Source: Bacillota bacterium | Lineage (GTDB): Bacteria; Bacillota; Clostridia; Acetivibrionales; DTU013 | Assembly (NCBI GenBank): GCA_023426125.1 | Contig: JAFABI010000109.1 | Span: forward strand, 1-64,000 | DNA length: 64,000 nt | Direction: 5' to 3' | Part shown: positions 1 to 8,545 of the stretch, in pieces | Layout: each line of letters opens with the position of its first letter | Position numbering within the stretch: position 1 is the stretch's first letter | Program-made: the position numbers and the translations under genes | The notes under the pieces: generated by a model | What the model saw: only the letters and a program-made list of their open reading frames with translations | Told to the model about the DNA's origin: nothing | The model's database searches: none

Positions 1-91
1 AAAAATACTTCACAACAGCAAATTCCCCGTATAAAAAATCCACTCCTCTTAAAAAAATTGTTCAAATTTTCTAAAGGGATGGATTTTAATC

Positions 92-1906
92 TTACAAAGT
101 GGACTTTGCTTTTTCAATCAACCAAAAAAAGCCCTCCCCATATGCCCTGATTTCAAATATTCTGACGTGGGCATCTCCGTTGGTAGACAATACACGTACC
201 TTGACACTGCTGCACTCTACGGCGTCAAATTCATGCATCCTGAATCTCAAATAATTTCCTTTTACGCCTTGCGTATATACAAGTCTCCCGTCATTGTAAA
301 ATTCCAACACATAATCCTGCACCAGTTGGGGAGGTATTCCGGGGATTTGCTTGGAAAGCACCCTGTGGGACAGGGATACCATCAGCTCTTTGGAAAGATT
401 GGAATCAAATTTCAGATGGATGCTGCTTACTTTAACGGTTTTGCCGAAGTCCAGGGCCAGCCATTCTCCTTCTGCCGACAACTTTTCCGAAATCCAGCAG
501 TTGGTCTTGTCCTTTACCTTTCGCGCAATACCGTTGATTGCATTCTGACATTCTCCGCCGGGAATGCTTGACGAACACGTAACTCCGGCACTTCTGGCAA
601 AATCCCCGGCATCTTCGTTTTTAAAGCCCGGCAGGTAGCAGTCGTCCTTCAGCAGACGCTGCTGCAGTTCCTTGATGCATGGGAGGATTCCTCCGGGCAA
701 AACTCCCTTTTCGATTGCCATGGCAGCTGCCGTACCTCCTGCCTGGCCGATCACCGAGCAGGTAGCCATCACCCTTGTGGAGCCGAAGGCCATGTGGGAT
801 GCGCTGATGGCCCTTCCGCCAAGCATCAGGTTGTTGATATTCCTGGAATACAGGCTGCGGTAAGGTATCGTATAAACCTCTTCCATAGAAATATAGTCGG
901 TAGGCTCCGTTTTGGTCTTTAATCCGCCGGCCACATGCATATCCATGGGCCATCCGCCATAGGCCACGGCATCGTCAAATATCCTTCCGGTAAGAAGGTC
1001 CTGCTCCTTTAGAATATAGTCCCCCGTTATCCTCCGGCTTTCACGTTTCCCCGGAAGAAAACCGATCCAGTCCAGCACATAATTGTCGGCATTATGATGC
1101 CCGCTGTTTTTGATATGGTCCCAGACGCCATATACCGCTTTCAACAGCTCATCCCGTATGATTTCGCCGTCGCCGATGACATCCAGTTCGTCTCCTCCCA
1201 GCTCCACCCACCAGTAGCCTGAAGTTATCTCATCATGCTCCCTGTATGCCAGGTCTTCCTCCCCATAGGTGTATGCCCAGTGCGGCTTTTCAAAAGGGAC
1301 CGGCTTTCCCGAATCAACAGCCTTGAAAAGCAGGCTATTGCCCATGGTGACCTTATCATCGGCATCCGGCGCGAACCTTTCGCCAAATACCGTCTTTCCT
1401 TCACGGCCCGTCATATGCTCCGCACCGGCCAAAGCAGCCAGGGTACCGTCACCTGTGGCATCCATGAATATCCTGGCCTCAAACTCGTAGATTTTCTCAG
1501 TGGTAAGCTGCCTGGCAATTATTTTCTTGATCATGCCGCCTTCCGTAACCGCTTCCGTCATATGAGTATTGAGGTAAAGCTCCAGTCCCTCCTGAAATCC
1601 GGTTTTTTCCCACATCACCGTATCAAGGATGGAAAAGGAGTTCTGAGGGTTCCTCTTCCGGTTTTCCAGCAGGATTTCTTCAAGTATCCCCGTCTCTCTT
1701 GCATCCGGCCTGGAGCCATGGTGGTCGGCTCCGCAGATGTGCATCCGGATTTCGGAGCTGGCATTGCCGCCCAGCACCGGCCGGTTTTGAAGCAAGACGG
1801 TCCTTGCTCCATGCCTTGCGCTGGCAATGGCTGCACATACGCCCGACATACCGCCCCCGACGATGACGACATCATAATTTTTTGAAATAGGTTTCCCTGA
1901 AAGCAT
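92..1906 (-). CDS. FAD-dependent oxidoreductase with C-terminal beta-sandwich-like domain
   Basis: A 604-residue protein. The N-terminus carries a dinucleotide-binding Rossmann motif (VVIVGGGMSGVCAAIASARHG, residues about 13-33, followed by a glutamine-ended beta strand and VLGG), typical of the FAD_oxidored group of flavoproteins. A second FAD-contact region, ARIFMDATGDGTLAALAGAEH, lies near residues 144-164, and GGRAISASHMAFGSTRV near residue 365 is the usual C-terminal FAD segment. The last 130 residues (WLALDFGKTVKVSSIHLKFDS onward) look like a discoidin or carbohydrate-binding-like sandwich, which is common in this family next to sugar genes. The ATG start has GGAGG 8 bases upstream. No signal peptide is seen, so it is probably cytoplasmic. 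The substrate is unknown. The divergent PocR-AraC gene is its likely regulator (inference). Confidence 0.8.
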   Translation of the reverse strand: MLSGKPISKNYDVVIVGGGMSGVCAAIASARHGARTVLLQNRPVLGGNASSEIRMHICGADHHGSRPDARETGILEEILLENRKRNPQNSFSILDTVMWEKTGFQEGLELYLNTHMTEAVTEGGMIKKIIARQLTTEKIYEFEARIFMDATGDGTLAALAGAEHMTGREGKTVFGERFAPDADDKVTMGNSLLFKAVDSGKPVPFEKPHWAYTYGEEDLAYREHDEITSGYWWVELGGDELDVIGDGEIIRDELLKAVYGVWDHIKNSGHHNADNYVLDWIGFLPGKRESRRITGDYILKEQDLLTGRIFDDAVAYGGWPMDMHVAGGLKTKTEPTDYISMEEVYTIPYRSLYSRNINNLMLGGRAISASHMAFGSTRVMATCSVIGQAGGTAAAMAIEKGVLPGGILPCIKELQQRLLKDDCYLPGFKNEDAGDFARSAGVTCSSSIPGGECQNAINGIARKVKDKTNCWISEKLSAEGEWLALDFGKTVKVSSIHLKFDSNLSKELMVSLSHRVLSKQIPGIPPQLVQDYVLEFYNDGRLVYTQGVKGNYLRFRMHEFDAVECSSVKVRVLSTNGDAHVRIFEIRAYGEGFFWLIEKAKSTL

Positions 1907-2065
1907 ACCGTTTCCTCCGCTTTATCAATGATCTTAATGTAATTATAGCGGTAGGGATAATATGCTGCCTTTAAATAACTGCAAAGCTTCTGGAATTTTC
2001 TGCTCAATTTAAAACGGTCAGGGCGGCGCAGGACTGTACAATATTGAAGCATCAGTATTTTTCAA

Positions 2066-2094
2066 TTGTAGAAAACCTGCAAATGTAATACAAT
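2066..2094 (+). promoter_or_regulatory. Probable promoter of the PocR-AraC gene
   Basis: TTGTAG at 2066-2071 and TACAAT at 2089-2094 are separated by 17 bases. The -10 box ends only seven bases before the ATG at 2102, and no Shine-Dalgarno sequence is visible, so the transcript may be leaderless. Confidence 0.45.
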
Positions 2095-2101
2095 ATCCTA
2101 T

Positions 2102-3013
2102 ATGAACAAGTATGAGGGAATTGCAAATTACCTGCATTTTTTGAATAAGGCTTACAGGCTTCAAATATGCATCAACGACTTTATTGGTTTTTTCAATAAC
2201 AACGACCTGTATCAAGCCTTGCAGCCGTTTTTCATCCACAGGAACCCCTTTTGCATGCAGATAAAATCCGACCGGGCGCTCTGGGATCGATGCCTGTCTA
2301 TGAAAAAGGGCATAAGGACGAAATGCAGCAGGCTTGGGCGTACCTATTACGGTCTCTGCTATTGCGGGGTCGGAGAATTCATTGTGCCGATCCTATCCGG
2401 CAGCATCGTCATAGGCGTGATTTGTGCCGGAGAATTCAACTCGCATCCGTCACTTTCGGAATACCGGATAAAAAAAATTGCCGGGCAGTATCAAATGGAT
2501 ACCGCAAGTTTGATGGAAAAATATAAAGCCTCCACCGATACCTCCGTCCCCGACATAAAACTGATCGACAATCTACTGGGCATCGCAGCGGATTATCTGG
2601 CAGGAGCGTATTCAATCCTTGTCAATTCGGGCAATCCCGGCATTGCCGCAGACCAAAGCGGGCTGGCCACCGAAGCCTACATACTGTCCCATGCGCTGGA
2701 GTATATAAGGCAAAATTACTGCACCAGGATTGCCCTAAAAGACATTTCCTCTTTCTGTCATTGCAGCGATTCCTACATCAGCCATATCTTTAAGAAAAAA
2801 ATGAAAACCAATGTAAGAAACTATATCAACCGGCTGCGTATCGAGCATGCAAAAAAAATGCTTCTTGAAACCGGGTGTTCTATTGGCGGTATCGCTTTGA
2901 CAACAGGTTTTTATGATCCCAACTACTTTTCCAGCGTATTTAAGGAATTCACAGGCCTGGCTCCTTCCGAATACAGGGTTAAAGGGTACCTCAGTCCGAA
3001 GGCGCAGACCTGA
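2102..3013 (+). CDS. PocR-domain AraC family transcriptional regulator
   Basis: A 303-residue regulator. The N-terminal half has the PocR sensory domain pattern: FIHRNPFCMQIKSDRALWDRC, a Cys-containing stretch around GLCYCGVGEFIVPI, and GVICAGEF. This domain is thought to bind small hydrocarbon ligands such as diols. The C-terminal 100 residues form an AraC DNA-binding domain with two helix-turn-helix units (LKDISSFCHCSDSYISHIFKK and IGGIALTTGFYDPNYFSSVFK). It is divergent from the FAD oxidoreductase gene about 195 bases away, which suggests local control. The ATG lacks a ribosome binding site and lies almost at the predicted transcription start. Confidence 0.85.
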   Translation: MNKYEGIANYLHFLNKAYRLQICINDFIGFFNNNDLYQALQPFFIHRNPFCMQIKSDRALWDRCLSMKKGIRTKCSRLGRTYYGLCYCGVGEFIVPILSGSIVIGVICAGEFNSHPSLSEYRIKKIAGQYQMDTASLMEKYKASTDTSVPDIKLIDNLLGIAADYLAGAYSILVNSGNPGIAADQSGLATEAYILSHALEYIRQNYCTRIALKDISSFCHCSDSYISHIFKKKMKTNVRNYINRLRIEHAKKMLLETGCSIGGIALTTGFYDPNYFSSVFKEFTGLAPSEYRVKGYLSPKAQT

Positions 3014-3146
3014 CAGAACCAGTTTCCTTGGAGACCGCTGACAAAAATACGGCGTAGTTGGCTCCGTTGGAAGCACTTACTTCCGCATGCTCGCCGCTGC
3101 GGAGGTAATGAACGGTATGCTCCTCCCGCGCCTTTTTCATGTTCAT
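2991..3146 (-). CDS. Small ORF, possible fragment of a pirin-like protein
   Basis: A 51-residue frame starting at the ATG at 3146, which overlaps the stop codon of the next upstream frame as ATGA. The overlap suggests translational coupling. The text REEHTVHYLRSGEHAEVSA followed by GANYAVFLSAVSKE faintly recalls the C-terminal cupin strands of pirin proteins, but this is a weak visual match. Its end overlaps the 3' end of the convergent AraC gene by 23 bases. It could equally be a decayed remnant. I do not assign a function. Confidence 0.3.
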   Translation of the reverse strand: MNMKKAREEHTVHYLRSGEHAEVSASNGANYAVFLSAVSKETGSVRSAPSD

Positions 3147-3382
3147 GCCGTCGCTTCCTGCACCAGTTCCTTGATTATATCTGCCACAGCCTTGATTTCA
3201 TCATCACCGGAATTGATAAAGAAAGAGCCCCGGGACCTTCCGGTCGGAACCCTTTCAAACAAACAGCTTGTAACGCCCCTGTTCAGAAGGAAATTTTTCG
3301 TTTGTAGAAAAATTTCCTCGTTATAGTTTTTGCAAGCTTCGCTAATACCTTCCCGGGCGTCCGCCCAAGTGCCGGGAATCAC
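3143..3382 (-). CDS. Unrecognised small ORF or gene remnant
   Basis: A 79-residue frame opening with GTG and no clear ribosome binding site, ending in the ATGA overlap with the following 51-residue frame. The sequence has a helix-like C-terminus (DDEIKAVADIIKELVQEA) and looks protein-like in composition, but I do not recognise the family. It lies downstream of the gcv operon and its probable terminator. It may be the surviving 3' part of a larger gene. Confidence 0.3.
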   Translation of the reverse strand: MIPGTWADAREGISEACKNYNEEIFLQTKNFLLNRGVTSCLFERVPTGRSRGSFFINSGDDEIKAVADIIKELVQEATA

Positions 3383-3422
3383 TGGAGAACCGCATGGTAT
3401 TTATCACCATAAATTACATTCA

Positions 3423-3450
3423 TGCGGACGCACGATGCGTGCCTCTACAG
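3423..3450. repeat. Half copy of the TGTAGGGGCG palindromic element
   Basis: On the minus strand this reads TGTAGAGGCACGCATCGTGC then GTCCGC, a diverged version of the left half of the 77-bp element found intact at 27576-27652 and 37087-37163. Confidence 0.5.
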
Positions 3451-3464
3451 AATACTTTTGCCAT

Positions 3465-3501
3465 AAAATTTTGCAGCATCCGGAAAGACACTGCAAAAAT
3501 A
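3465..3501 (-). terminator. Probable terminator of the gcv operon
   Basis: On the minus strand TTTTGCAG and CTGCAAAA form an 8-bp stem around a 15-base loop, followed by TTTTATGG. It lies just after the gcvPB stop codon. Confidence 0.55.
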
Positions 3502-3518
3502 TTCACTTCGGACCGGCT

Positions 3519-4982
3519 TTACACCAATCCTGAGCAGGTTAAAACCGGCGACCGCGCAGCCTTTGCTTCATCCAGCCTGGATATGGGCGTGGTGTAAGGG
3601 GCTCCTTTCACTTTCTCCGGGTCTTCCTCCGCTTCCTTTGCGATCAGAAGCATCGCTTCAATGAACTCATCCAGCGTCTCCCGGCTTTCCGTCTCAGTGG
3701 GTTCGATCATCATCGCCTCCCGGACAATCAGCGGGAAATAGATGGTTGGCGGATGATAACCGAAATCAAGCAGCCTTTTGGCGATATCCAGGGCAGCCAC
3801 CCCCTTCTCTTTCTGCTTTTGCGCCGATAAAACGAATTCATGCATGCAAACCCTGTCATAGGGCAGCAGGAAATGCTCCTTCAGCCTGTTCATGATGTAA
3901 TTTGCATTCAATACCGCCGTCTCGGACACTCTTCGCAGTCCTTCGGCGCCCATTGACAGGATATAGGCATAGGCCCTTGCCGCAACGCCGAAATTTCCAT
4001 AGAACGATTTGACTCTGCCGATGGACAGAGGCCGTTCATGGTCCAGAGTATATTTACCGCCGTCAAACTCTATCATAGGGCCGGGGAGAAAGGGCACCAG
4101 TTCCTTTTTTACCCCCACGGGACCGGCGCCGGGTCCACCGCCGCCATGAGGCGTACTGAAAGTTTTATGAAGGTTTAGGTGAACCACGTCAAAGCCCATA
4201 TCTCCAGGCCTGCAGATTCCAAGGATGGCATTGGCATTGGCGCCGTCATAGTAGAGCAATCCTCCCGCCTCATGAACGATCCGGGCGATTTCGCAGATAT
4301 TTTCTTCAAAAAGCCCAAGGGTACTGGGGTTGGTAAGCATCAACCCGGCTATCTCATCATTCATAACGGCTTTCAGTGTGTCCAGGTCTACATTCCCACG
4401 CTGGTCCGATTTCACCTGAATCACCTCAAAGCCTATCATTGCCGCTGATGCAGGATTGGTTCCGTGAGCCGTATCCGGCACGAGGATTTTTTTACGTTTT
4501 CCCTCTCCCCTGTGTTCATGATAAGCCTTTATGATCATCAATCCTGTCACCTCGCCATGGGCTCCTGCAGCCGGTTGAAGGGAAATGCGCTCCATTCCCG
4601 TGATCTCCGACAGCATGCCGTCCAGGCGGTAAAGCAGCTCAAGACAGCCCTGCACCGTCTCAATCCGCTGGTAGGGATGAACCCTGGCAAAGCCCGGTAA
4701 CCTGGCCATGTCCTCATTTATTTTGGGATTGTATTTCATCGTACAGGAGCCCAGGGGATAAAAGCCTGAGTCAACACCATGATTTCTCCCGGAAAGGCCT
4801 ACAAAATGCCGGACTGCATCCACCTCACTCACTTCGGGCAGCCGGGCGTCCGCCTCCCGCAGATATTCCCGGGGAACAAGACCGGCAGCCTCCTGCTCCG
4901 GCACATCGCAGGCGGGCAGTGAATAAGCCTTCCTCCCGGGCCTGCTTAATTCAAAAATCAACTTTATTTCATGCATATTCAT
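3519..4982 (-). CDS. gcvPB: Glycine dehydrogenase (decarboxylating) subunit 2
   Basis: The 487-residue C-terminal half of the split P-protein. Together with GcvPA it decarboxylates glycine with pyridoxal phosphate and passes the aminomethyl group to lipoyl-GcvH. The PLP-binding lysine sits in HLNLHKTFSTPHGGGGPGAGP near residue 270. Other family signatures are GSCTMKYNPKINED, PAAGAHGEVTG and DTAHGTNPASAAM. The length is normal for this subunit. The start codon overlaps the end of gcvPA by four bases. It is the last gene of the gcv operon; no lipoamide dehydrogenase or lipoate ligase gene follows it here, although these often do in relatives. Confidence 0.97.
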   Translation of the reverse strand: MNMHEIKLIFELSRPGRKAYSLPACDVPEQEAAGLVPREYLREADARLPEVSEVDAVRHFVGLSGRNHGVDSGFYPLGSCTMKYNPKINEDMARLPGFARVHPYQRIETVQGCLELLYRLDGMLSEITGMERISLQPAAGAHGEVTGLMIIKAYHEHRGEGKRKKILVPDTAHGTNPASAAMIGFEVIQVKSDQRGNVDLDTLKAVMNDEIAGLMLTNPSTLGLFEENICEIARIVHEAGGLLYYDGANANAILGICRPGDMGFDVVHLNLHKTFSTPHGGGGPGAGPVGVKKELVPFLPGPMIEFDGGKYTLDHERPLSIGRVKSFYGNFGVAARAYAYILSMGAEGLRRVSETAVLNANYIMNRLKEHFLLPYDRVCMHEFVLSAQKQKEKGVAALDIAKRLLDFGYHPPTIYFPLIVREAMMIEPTETESRETLDEFIEAMLLIAKEAEEDPEKVKGAPYTTPISRLDEAKAARSPVLTCSGLV

Positions 4983-6319
4983 ACCTCCCTCACTGCCTGT
5001 ACCAGAGCGTCAATTTCCTCCCGGGTCCGCTTTTCGGTGACAGCCAGGAGCCATCCTCCAGGAAGCCCCGGATAGGCTTTTTCCAGTTCATAGCCGCCGA
5101 TGATCTTTTTCTCCAGCAGCTTTTTATTCAACGCTTCTACAGGAACAGCACTCCGTACGGCAAATTCCTTGAAGAACGGGGCGGAAAAAGCAGGCTGGAA
5201 TCTGCCTGTAGCCACAAGCCGGTCAAAAGCATAGTGCGCTTTTTGCAGGCACTGCGATGCGGCTTCCTTCAGCCCCTGCCTGCCCATGACCGTCATGTAG
5301 ACGGCAGCCGCCAGAGCGTTTAGGGCTTGATTGGAACAAATGTTGGAGGTGGCCTTCTCCCTCCGTATATGCTGTTCCCTGGTCTGCAGCGTCAGGACAA
5401 AGCCTCTGCGCCCTTCCCTGTCGGTTGTCTCGCCTGCGATCCGTCCCGGCATTTTCCGCATCAGTTCCCTGCTGGTTGCAAAAAAGCCCAGATACGGCCC
5501 TCCAAAGCCGAGGGAGGTTCCCAGAGGCTGTCCTTCACCTACGACAATATCCGCCCCAAGCTCTCCCGGTGATTTTAGCAATGCCAGGGAAATCGGATCT
5601 GCGCTGACAATAAGCAGCGAATTGTTTTTATGTGCAATTTCCGCAGCGTTATGTAAATCTTCAAGGACACCGAAGAAGTTCGGACTTTGTATGACCACCG
5701 CCGCGGTATCCCGGGATATTTTCGATTCCAGTTCCTCCGGATCCGTCTTTCCGCTGCCCCAGCCCAATTCAGCAATGTGCTTGTCGGTAAAACGGGCATG
5801 TGTTTTTAAGACCTCCCTGCTTTCAGGGTGAACTGCGCCTGCCACAAGGACCTCTTTTCTGCCGGTGGATTGAAAGGCCACAGCCGCAGCTTCCGCCAGG
5901 GCTGTCGCGCCGTCATACATCGAGGCGTTGGAAGCCGCCATACCGGTCAGCTCGCAAATCATTGTCTGATATTCGAATATGGCCTGCAGGGTCCCCTGGC
6001 TGATTTCCGGCTGATACGGCGTATAGGCGGTGTAAAACTCCTGCCGGGATAAAATATGGTTTATCACCGCGGGGATAAAATGGTCATAAGCGCCGGCCCC
6101 CAGAAAGCAGGCATATTCATCCGTATTCGCGCTTTTTGAAGACAGCCCGCCCATATGCCTGCCCAGTTCCAGTTCGGAAAGAGGGCGTGGAATGTTTAAA
6201 GAACGCTGCAGACGGATCTTTTCGGGTATTCCGGCAAACAAATCCCCAATGCCGCTCATACCCAATTCTTTCAGCATATCGCTCCTGTTCTCATCTGTAT
6301 TGGGGATATACCTTGACAT
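4979..6319 (-). CDS. gcvPA: Glycine dehydrogenase (decarboxylating) subunit 1
   Basis: The 446-residue N-terminal half of the split P-protein. Visible signatures include the opening YIPNTDENRSDMLKELG, FLGAGAYDHFIPAVINHIL, YTPYQPEISQGTLQAIFEYQ, and GEGQPLGTSLGFGGPYLGFFA, all characteristic of GcvPA. The subunit folds like a PLP transaminase but lacks the catalytic lysine, which is supplied by GcvPB. The gene lies three bases after gcvH and overlaps gcvPB by four bases, so the products are probably made in fixed ratio. Expression should follow the glycine riboswitch upstream of gcvT. Confidence 0.97.
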   Translation of the reverse strand: MSRYIPNTDENRSDMLKELGMSGIGDLFAGIPEKIRLQRSLNIPRPLSELELGRHMGGLSSKSANTDEYACFLGAGAYDHFIPAVINHILSRQEFYTAYTPYQPEISQGTLQAIFEYQTMICELTGMAASNASMYDGATALAEAAAVAFQSTGRKEVLVAGAVHPESREVLKTHARFTDKHIAELGWGSGKTDPEELESKISRDTAAVVIQSPNFFGVLEDLHNAAEIAHKNNSLLIVSADPISLALLKSPGELGADIVVGEGQPLGTSLGFGGPYLGFFATSRELMRKMPGRIAGETTDREGRRGFVLTLQTREQHIRREKATSNICSNQALNALAAAVYMTVMGRQGLKEAASQCLQKAHYAFDRLVATGRFQPAFSAPFFKEFAVRSAVPVEALNKKLLEKKIIGGYELEKAYPGLPGGWLLAVTEKRTREEIDALVQAVREV

Positions 6320-6322
6320 GGG

Positions 6323-6706
6323 TTATTCCTCCTCTGCACAGAACTTCTCGTAGGCTTCGGCATCCATCAACCCGTCAATCCGGCTGGCGTCCGACAATTC
6401 AAGCTGAGCAATCCATGCGTCATAAGGTTCGTCATTCAGCTTCTCGGGAGCATCCGCCAGTTCCCCGTTCACTGCCGCAACAGTGCCCGAAATAGGAGAA
6501 TATATATCCGATGCGGCTTTTACCGATTCCACCACACCCAGGATGTCTCCATCCGCCAGCACTTTGCCCGGTTCCGGCAATTCCACAAAGACAATGCTTC
6601 CCAGGGAATGCTGCGCATGGTCGGTTATCCCGACATAAGCCCTGTTTCCCTCCAGCTTTACCCATTCATGTTCCTTTGAATACTTAAGACCTTCCAACAC
6701 TTTCAT
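6323..6706 (-). CDS. gcvH: Glycine cleavage system H protein
   Basis: A 127-residue lipoyl carrier protein. The opening KVLEGLKYSKEHEWVKLEGN and GITDHAQHSLGSIVFVELPE are typical. The lysine that receives lipoate lies in VVESVKAASDIYSPISG near residue 62. It shuttles the methylamine group between the P, T and L proteins. The ATG is preceded by an AGGAGG-like site (CAGGAGG) 9 bases upstream. It sits between gcvT and gcvPA in the operon. Length and sequence are normal. Confidence 0.97.
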   Translation of the reverse strand: MKVLEGLKYSKEHEWVKLEGNRAYVGITDHAQHSLGSIVFVELPEPGKVLADGDILGVVESVKAASDIYSPISGTVAAVNGELADAPEKLNDEPYDAWIAQLELSDASRIDGLMDAEAYEKFCAEEE

Positions 6707-6726
6707 AACTACAACCTCCTGAAGAA

Positions 6727-7833
6727 CTATTTTTTATATTTTTTACTGTAAAAAGGAATTTTAACAACCTTGCCTTTCAATGCCCTGCCCCGGATCACAA
6801 TGTCAATCTCATTACCTTCCGCAGCATAGCGGCTGTCTATCAACGCCATCCCGATATTTTTTTCCAGTGTAGGCGAGTAACTGCCGGTAGTCACAAAGCC
6901 TATGGAAATTCCATCCGCCTGTACGTCATAGTGGCTTCTGGGAATTCCCCGGTCCAGCATCTCAAAACCCACAAGCTTTCTTTGCACTCCCTTTTCTTTT
7001 TGACCTTCCAGGGCTTCCTTACCGATAAATCCCGCCTTGTCAAGCTTCACAAACTTGCCGAGCCCGGCCTCCAGGGGGCTGATATCCCCGGATATCTCCT
7101 GTCCATAAAGCGGCAGGGCAGCTTCAAAGCGCAGCGTATCTCTGGCGCCAAGCCCTGCAGGCAACAAACCGTCCTCTCTCCCTGCTTCCATCACTTTTCC
7201 CCACAGCCGGACGGCATGCTCCGAGGGAAAATAAATCTCAAAGCCGTCTTCACCGGTATAACCCGTTCTGGATACCATCGTATTGACGCCTGCCAGAATG
7301 ATCTCCGGATTGAAGTGGTAAAAACGGATTCCGGCAAGGTCAAAATCCGTCAGCTTCTGCAAAACAGCTTCGGCCCTGGGTCCCTGGACGGCAATCTGGG
7401 CATATGCCTCAGAAACGTTTTCCAATTCCACTTCGCCTTCCGCATTTTCCAGTATCCATGTGAAATCCTTGTCTGTATTGGATGCGTTCACTACGAGAAG
7501 ATAATTCCCGCTGTCATATTTATATACCAGCAGGTCGTCTACGATCCCTCCGTCGGGATAACAAACAGGTGAGTATACCACCTGGAAATCCTTTGCCTTT
7601 GAAATATCATTGGTGACCAGCTTCTGCAGAAAACCTTCCGCATCTTTCCCCTTTACCGTTATCTCCCCCATATGGGACACATCAAAAAGTCCGGCTGTGG
7701 TACGCACCCCCTGATGCTCTTCAATGATCCCCGAATACTGGACCGGCAGCTCCCAGCCGCCAAAATCAATCAGCTTACCACCCAGGCTGCGATGGATTTC
7801 ATACAGGGGTGTCCTTTTCAATACTGCTTCCAT
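6727..7833 (-). CDS. gcvT: Aminomethyltransferase (glycine cleavage T protein)
   Basis: A 368-residue tetrahydrofolate-dependent aminomethyltransferase that releases ammonia and forms 5,10-methylene-tetrahydrofolate from aminomethyl-GcvH. Recognisable segments are FDVSHMGEITVKG, the folate-site region YKYDSGNYLLVVNASNTDKDF, SRTGYTGEDGFEIYFP, and GLGARDTLRFEAALPLYGQE. The C-terminal barrel contains GFVTTGSYSPTLEKNIGMALI. It is the first gene after the glycine riboswitch, with a leader of about 220 bases from the aptamers. The start ATG has GGGAGG upstream. Confidence 0.97.
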   Translation of the reverse strand: MEAVLKRTPLYEIHRSLGGKLIDFGGWELPVQYSGIIEEHQGVRTTAGLFDVSHMGEITVKGKDAEGFLQKLVTNDISKAKDFQVVYSPVCYPDGGIVDDLLVYKYDSGNYLLVVNASNTDKDFTWILENAEGEVELENVSEAYAQIAVQGPRAEAVLQKLTDFDLAGIRFYHFNPEIILAGVNTMVSRTGYTGEDGFEIYFPSEHAVRLWGKVMEAGREDGLLPAGLGARDTLRFEAALPLYGQEISGDISPLEAGLGKFVKLDKAGFIGKEALEGQKEKGVQRKLVGFEMLDRGIPRSHYDVQADGISIGFVTTGSYSPTLEKNIGMALIDSRYAAEGNEIDIVIRGRALKGKVVKIPFYSKKYKK

Positions 7834-7949
7834 TTTTCAACCTCCCGTTTATTTTGTTTGCAACCATTCCAAATTCCTGATACTACAGTAAAACCTACCG
7901 GATGAATCCCTGGAAAAATACCGCGTTGAGGCTTTCGTCCCAGCGCTGA

Positions 7950-7988
7950 AAACAAAAAGGAAGACAACAGTATAAACCGCCATCTTCC
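7950..7988 (-). terminator. Second terminator-like hairpin in the gcv leader
   Basis: On the minus strand GGAAGATGGCGG pairs imperfectly with CTGTTGTCTTCC and is followed by TTTTTGTTTT. It closely resembles the hairpin at 8038-8074 and is preceded by the same ACAGAGGAAGA sequence, so it looks like a duplicated expression platform. Confidence 0.6.
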
Positions 7989-8037
7989 TCTGTTTTTTGA
8001 ACCCCGGGAGCATCCGCCCCCAAAGCCGGCATTCCGC

Positions 8038-8074
8038 CAAATAAATAAGGAAGACAACAAAACTGTCGTCTTCC
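8038..8074 (-). terminator. Expression-platform terminator of the glycine riboswitch
   Basis: On the minus strand GGAAGACGACAG and TTGTTGTCTTCC form a stem followed by TTATTTATTT. It directly follows the second aptamer. Glycine binding is expected to prevent its formation, as in other tandem glycine riboswitches. Confidence 0.75.
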
Positions 8075-8076
8075 TC

Positions 8077-8251
8077 TGTATTCTTTACCTGAGAGATTCT
8101 ACCTTGCGGTATTGCTCCTTCGGTGCCATTCCAGGCTTTTCAGAGTCCTGTCCGAATACGGTCCTTTTACCTGAAAGTTTCACTGCAGCCTGACCGTCTG
8201 CAGTTTACTTCTTCGGTGATCCTCAAAGGATTCTCTCCCGTACTCTTCATC
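8077..8251 (-). promoter_or_regulatory. Tandem glycine riboswitch controlling gcv
   Basis: Two consecutive glycine aptamers are read on the minus strand. Aptamer 1 has GGGAGAG, GATCACCGAAGAAGTAAAC and CTTTCAGGTAAAAGGAC. Aptamer 2 has ACTCTGAAAAG, GGCACCGAAGGAGCAATAC and TCTCTCAGGTAAAG. The CACCGAAG..G.AA and CAGGTAAA blocks are the conserved cores. The short linker between aptamers, the following terminator hairpins, and gcvT as first gene all fit a switch that turns glycine breakdown on when glycine is abundant. Confidence 0.95.
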
Positions 8252-8279
8252 CAGAGCATATAAAATTTTCCTACTTCCT

Positions 8280-8308
8280 ATTATATTCTTCGGATTGCAA
8301 AAAAGCTA
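8280..8308 (-). promoter_or_regulatory. Possible promoter of the gcv leader
   Basis: A TATAAT -10 box lies at 8280-8285 on the minus strand, about 30 bases before the first aptamer. The matching -35 (TAGCTT, 17-base spacing) is poor, so only the -10 is convincing. Confidence 0.35.
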
Positions 8309-8395
8309 CAACAAATTAAAAATTCTTTTTAAAGTATACATAATGTGTACATTTTTTACTGTTATGCATATACTGAAATAAGAGGTGATTCAAAA

Positions 8396-8530
8396 ATGAC
8401 ATATAGAGAACTCCTTGAGTACTGCAAATCCCGCCCGGGCTGCCTGTGCTCCAAAGAGCAAAAGGAAGCGGAAGCTGTAACAAGATACCGTCAATGGGCG
8501 GTATACTCCAATAAAGAAGCGAAAAAATAA
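8396..8530 (+). CDS. Putative 44-residue small protein
   Basis: A short frame starting at the ATG at 8396 with GAGGTG 8 bases upstream, encoding a basic, charged protein with a Cys cluster (YCKSRPGCLCSKEQ) and an Arg/Lys-rich tail. A rho-independent terminator follows 15 bases after the stop, which supports a discrete transcription unit. It is divergent from the gcv leader. I do not recognise the family and there is no visible membrane segment or signal peptide. The good ribosome binding site and terminator are the reasons to keep it. Confidence 0.5.
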   Translation: MTYRELLEYCKSRPGCLCSKEQKEAEAVTRYRQWAVYSNKEAKK

Positions 8531-8545
8531 AATCCTTCAATTTTT

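Noticed and set aside
167..571. Long plus-strand frame inside the FAD oxidoreductase gene
   Set aside because: It is antisense to a clear coding gene and has no ribosome binding site or family resemblance.
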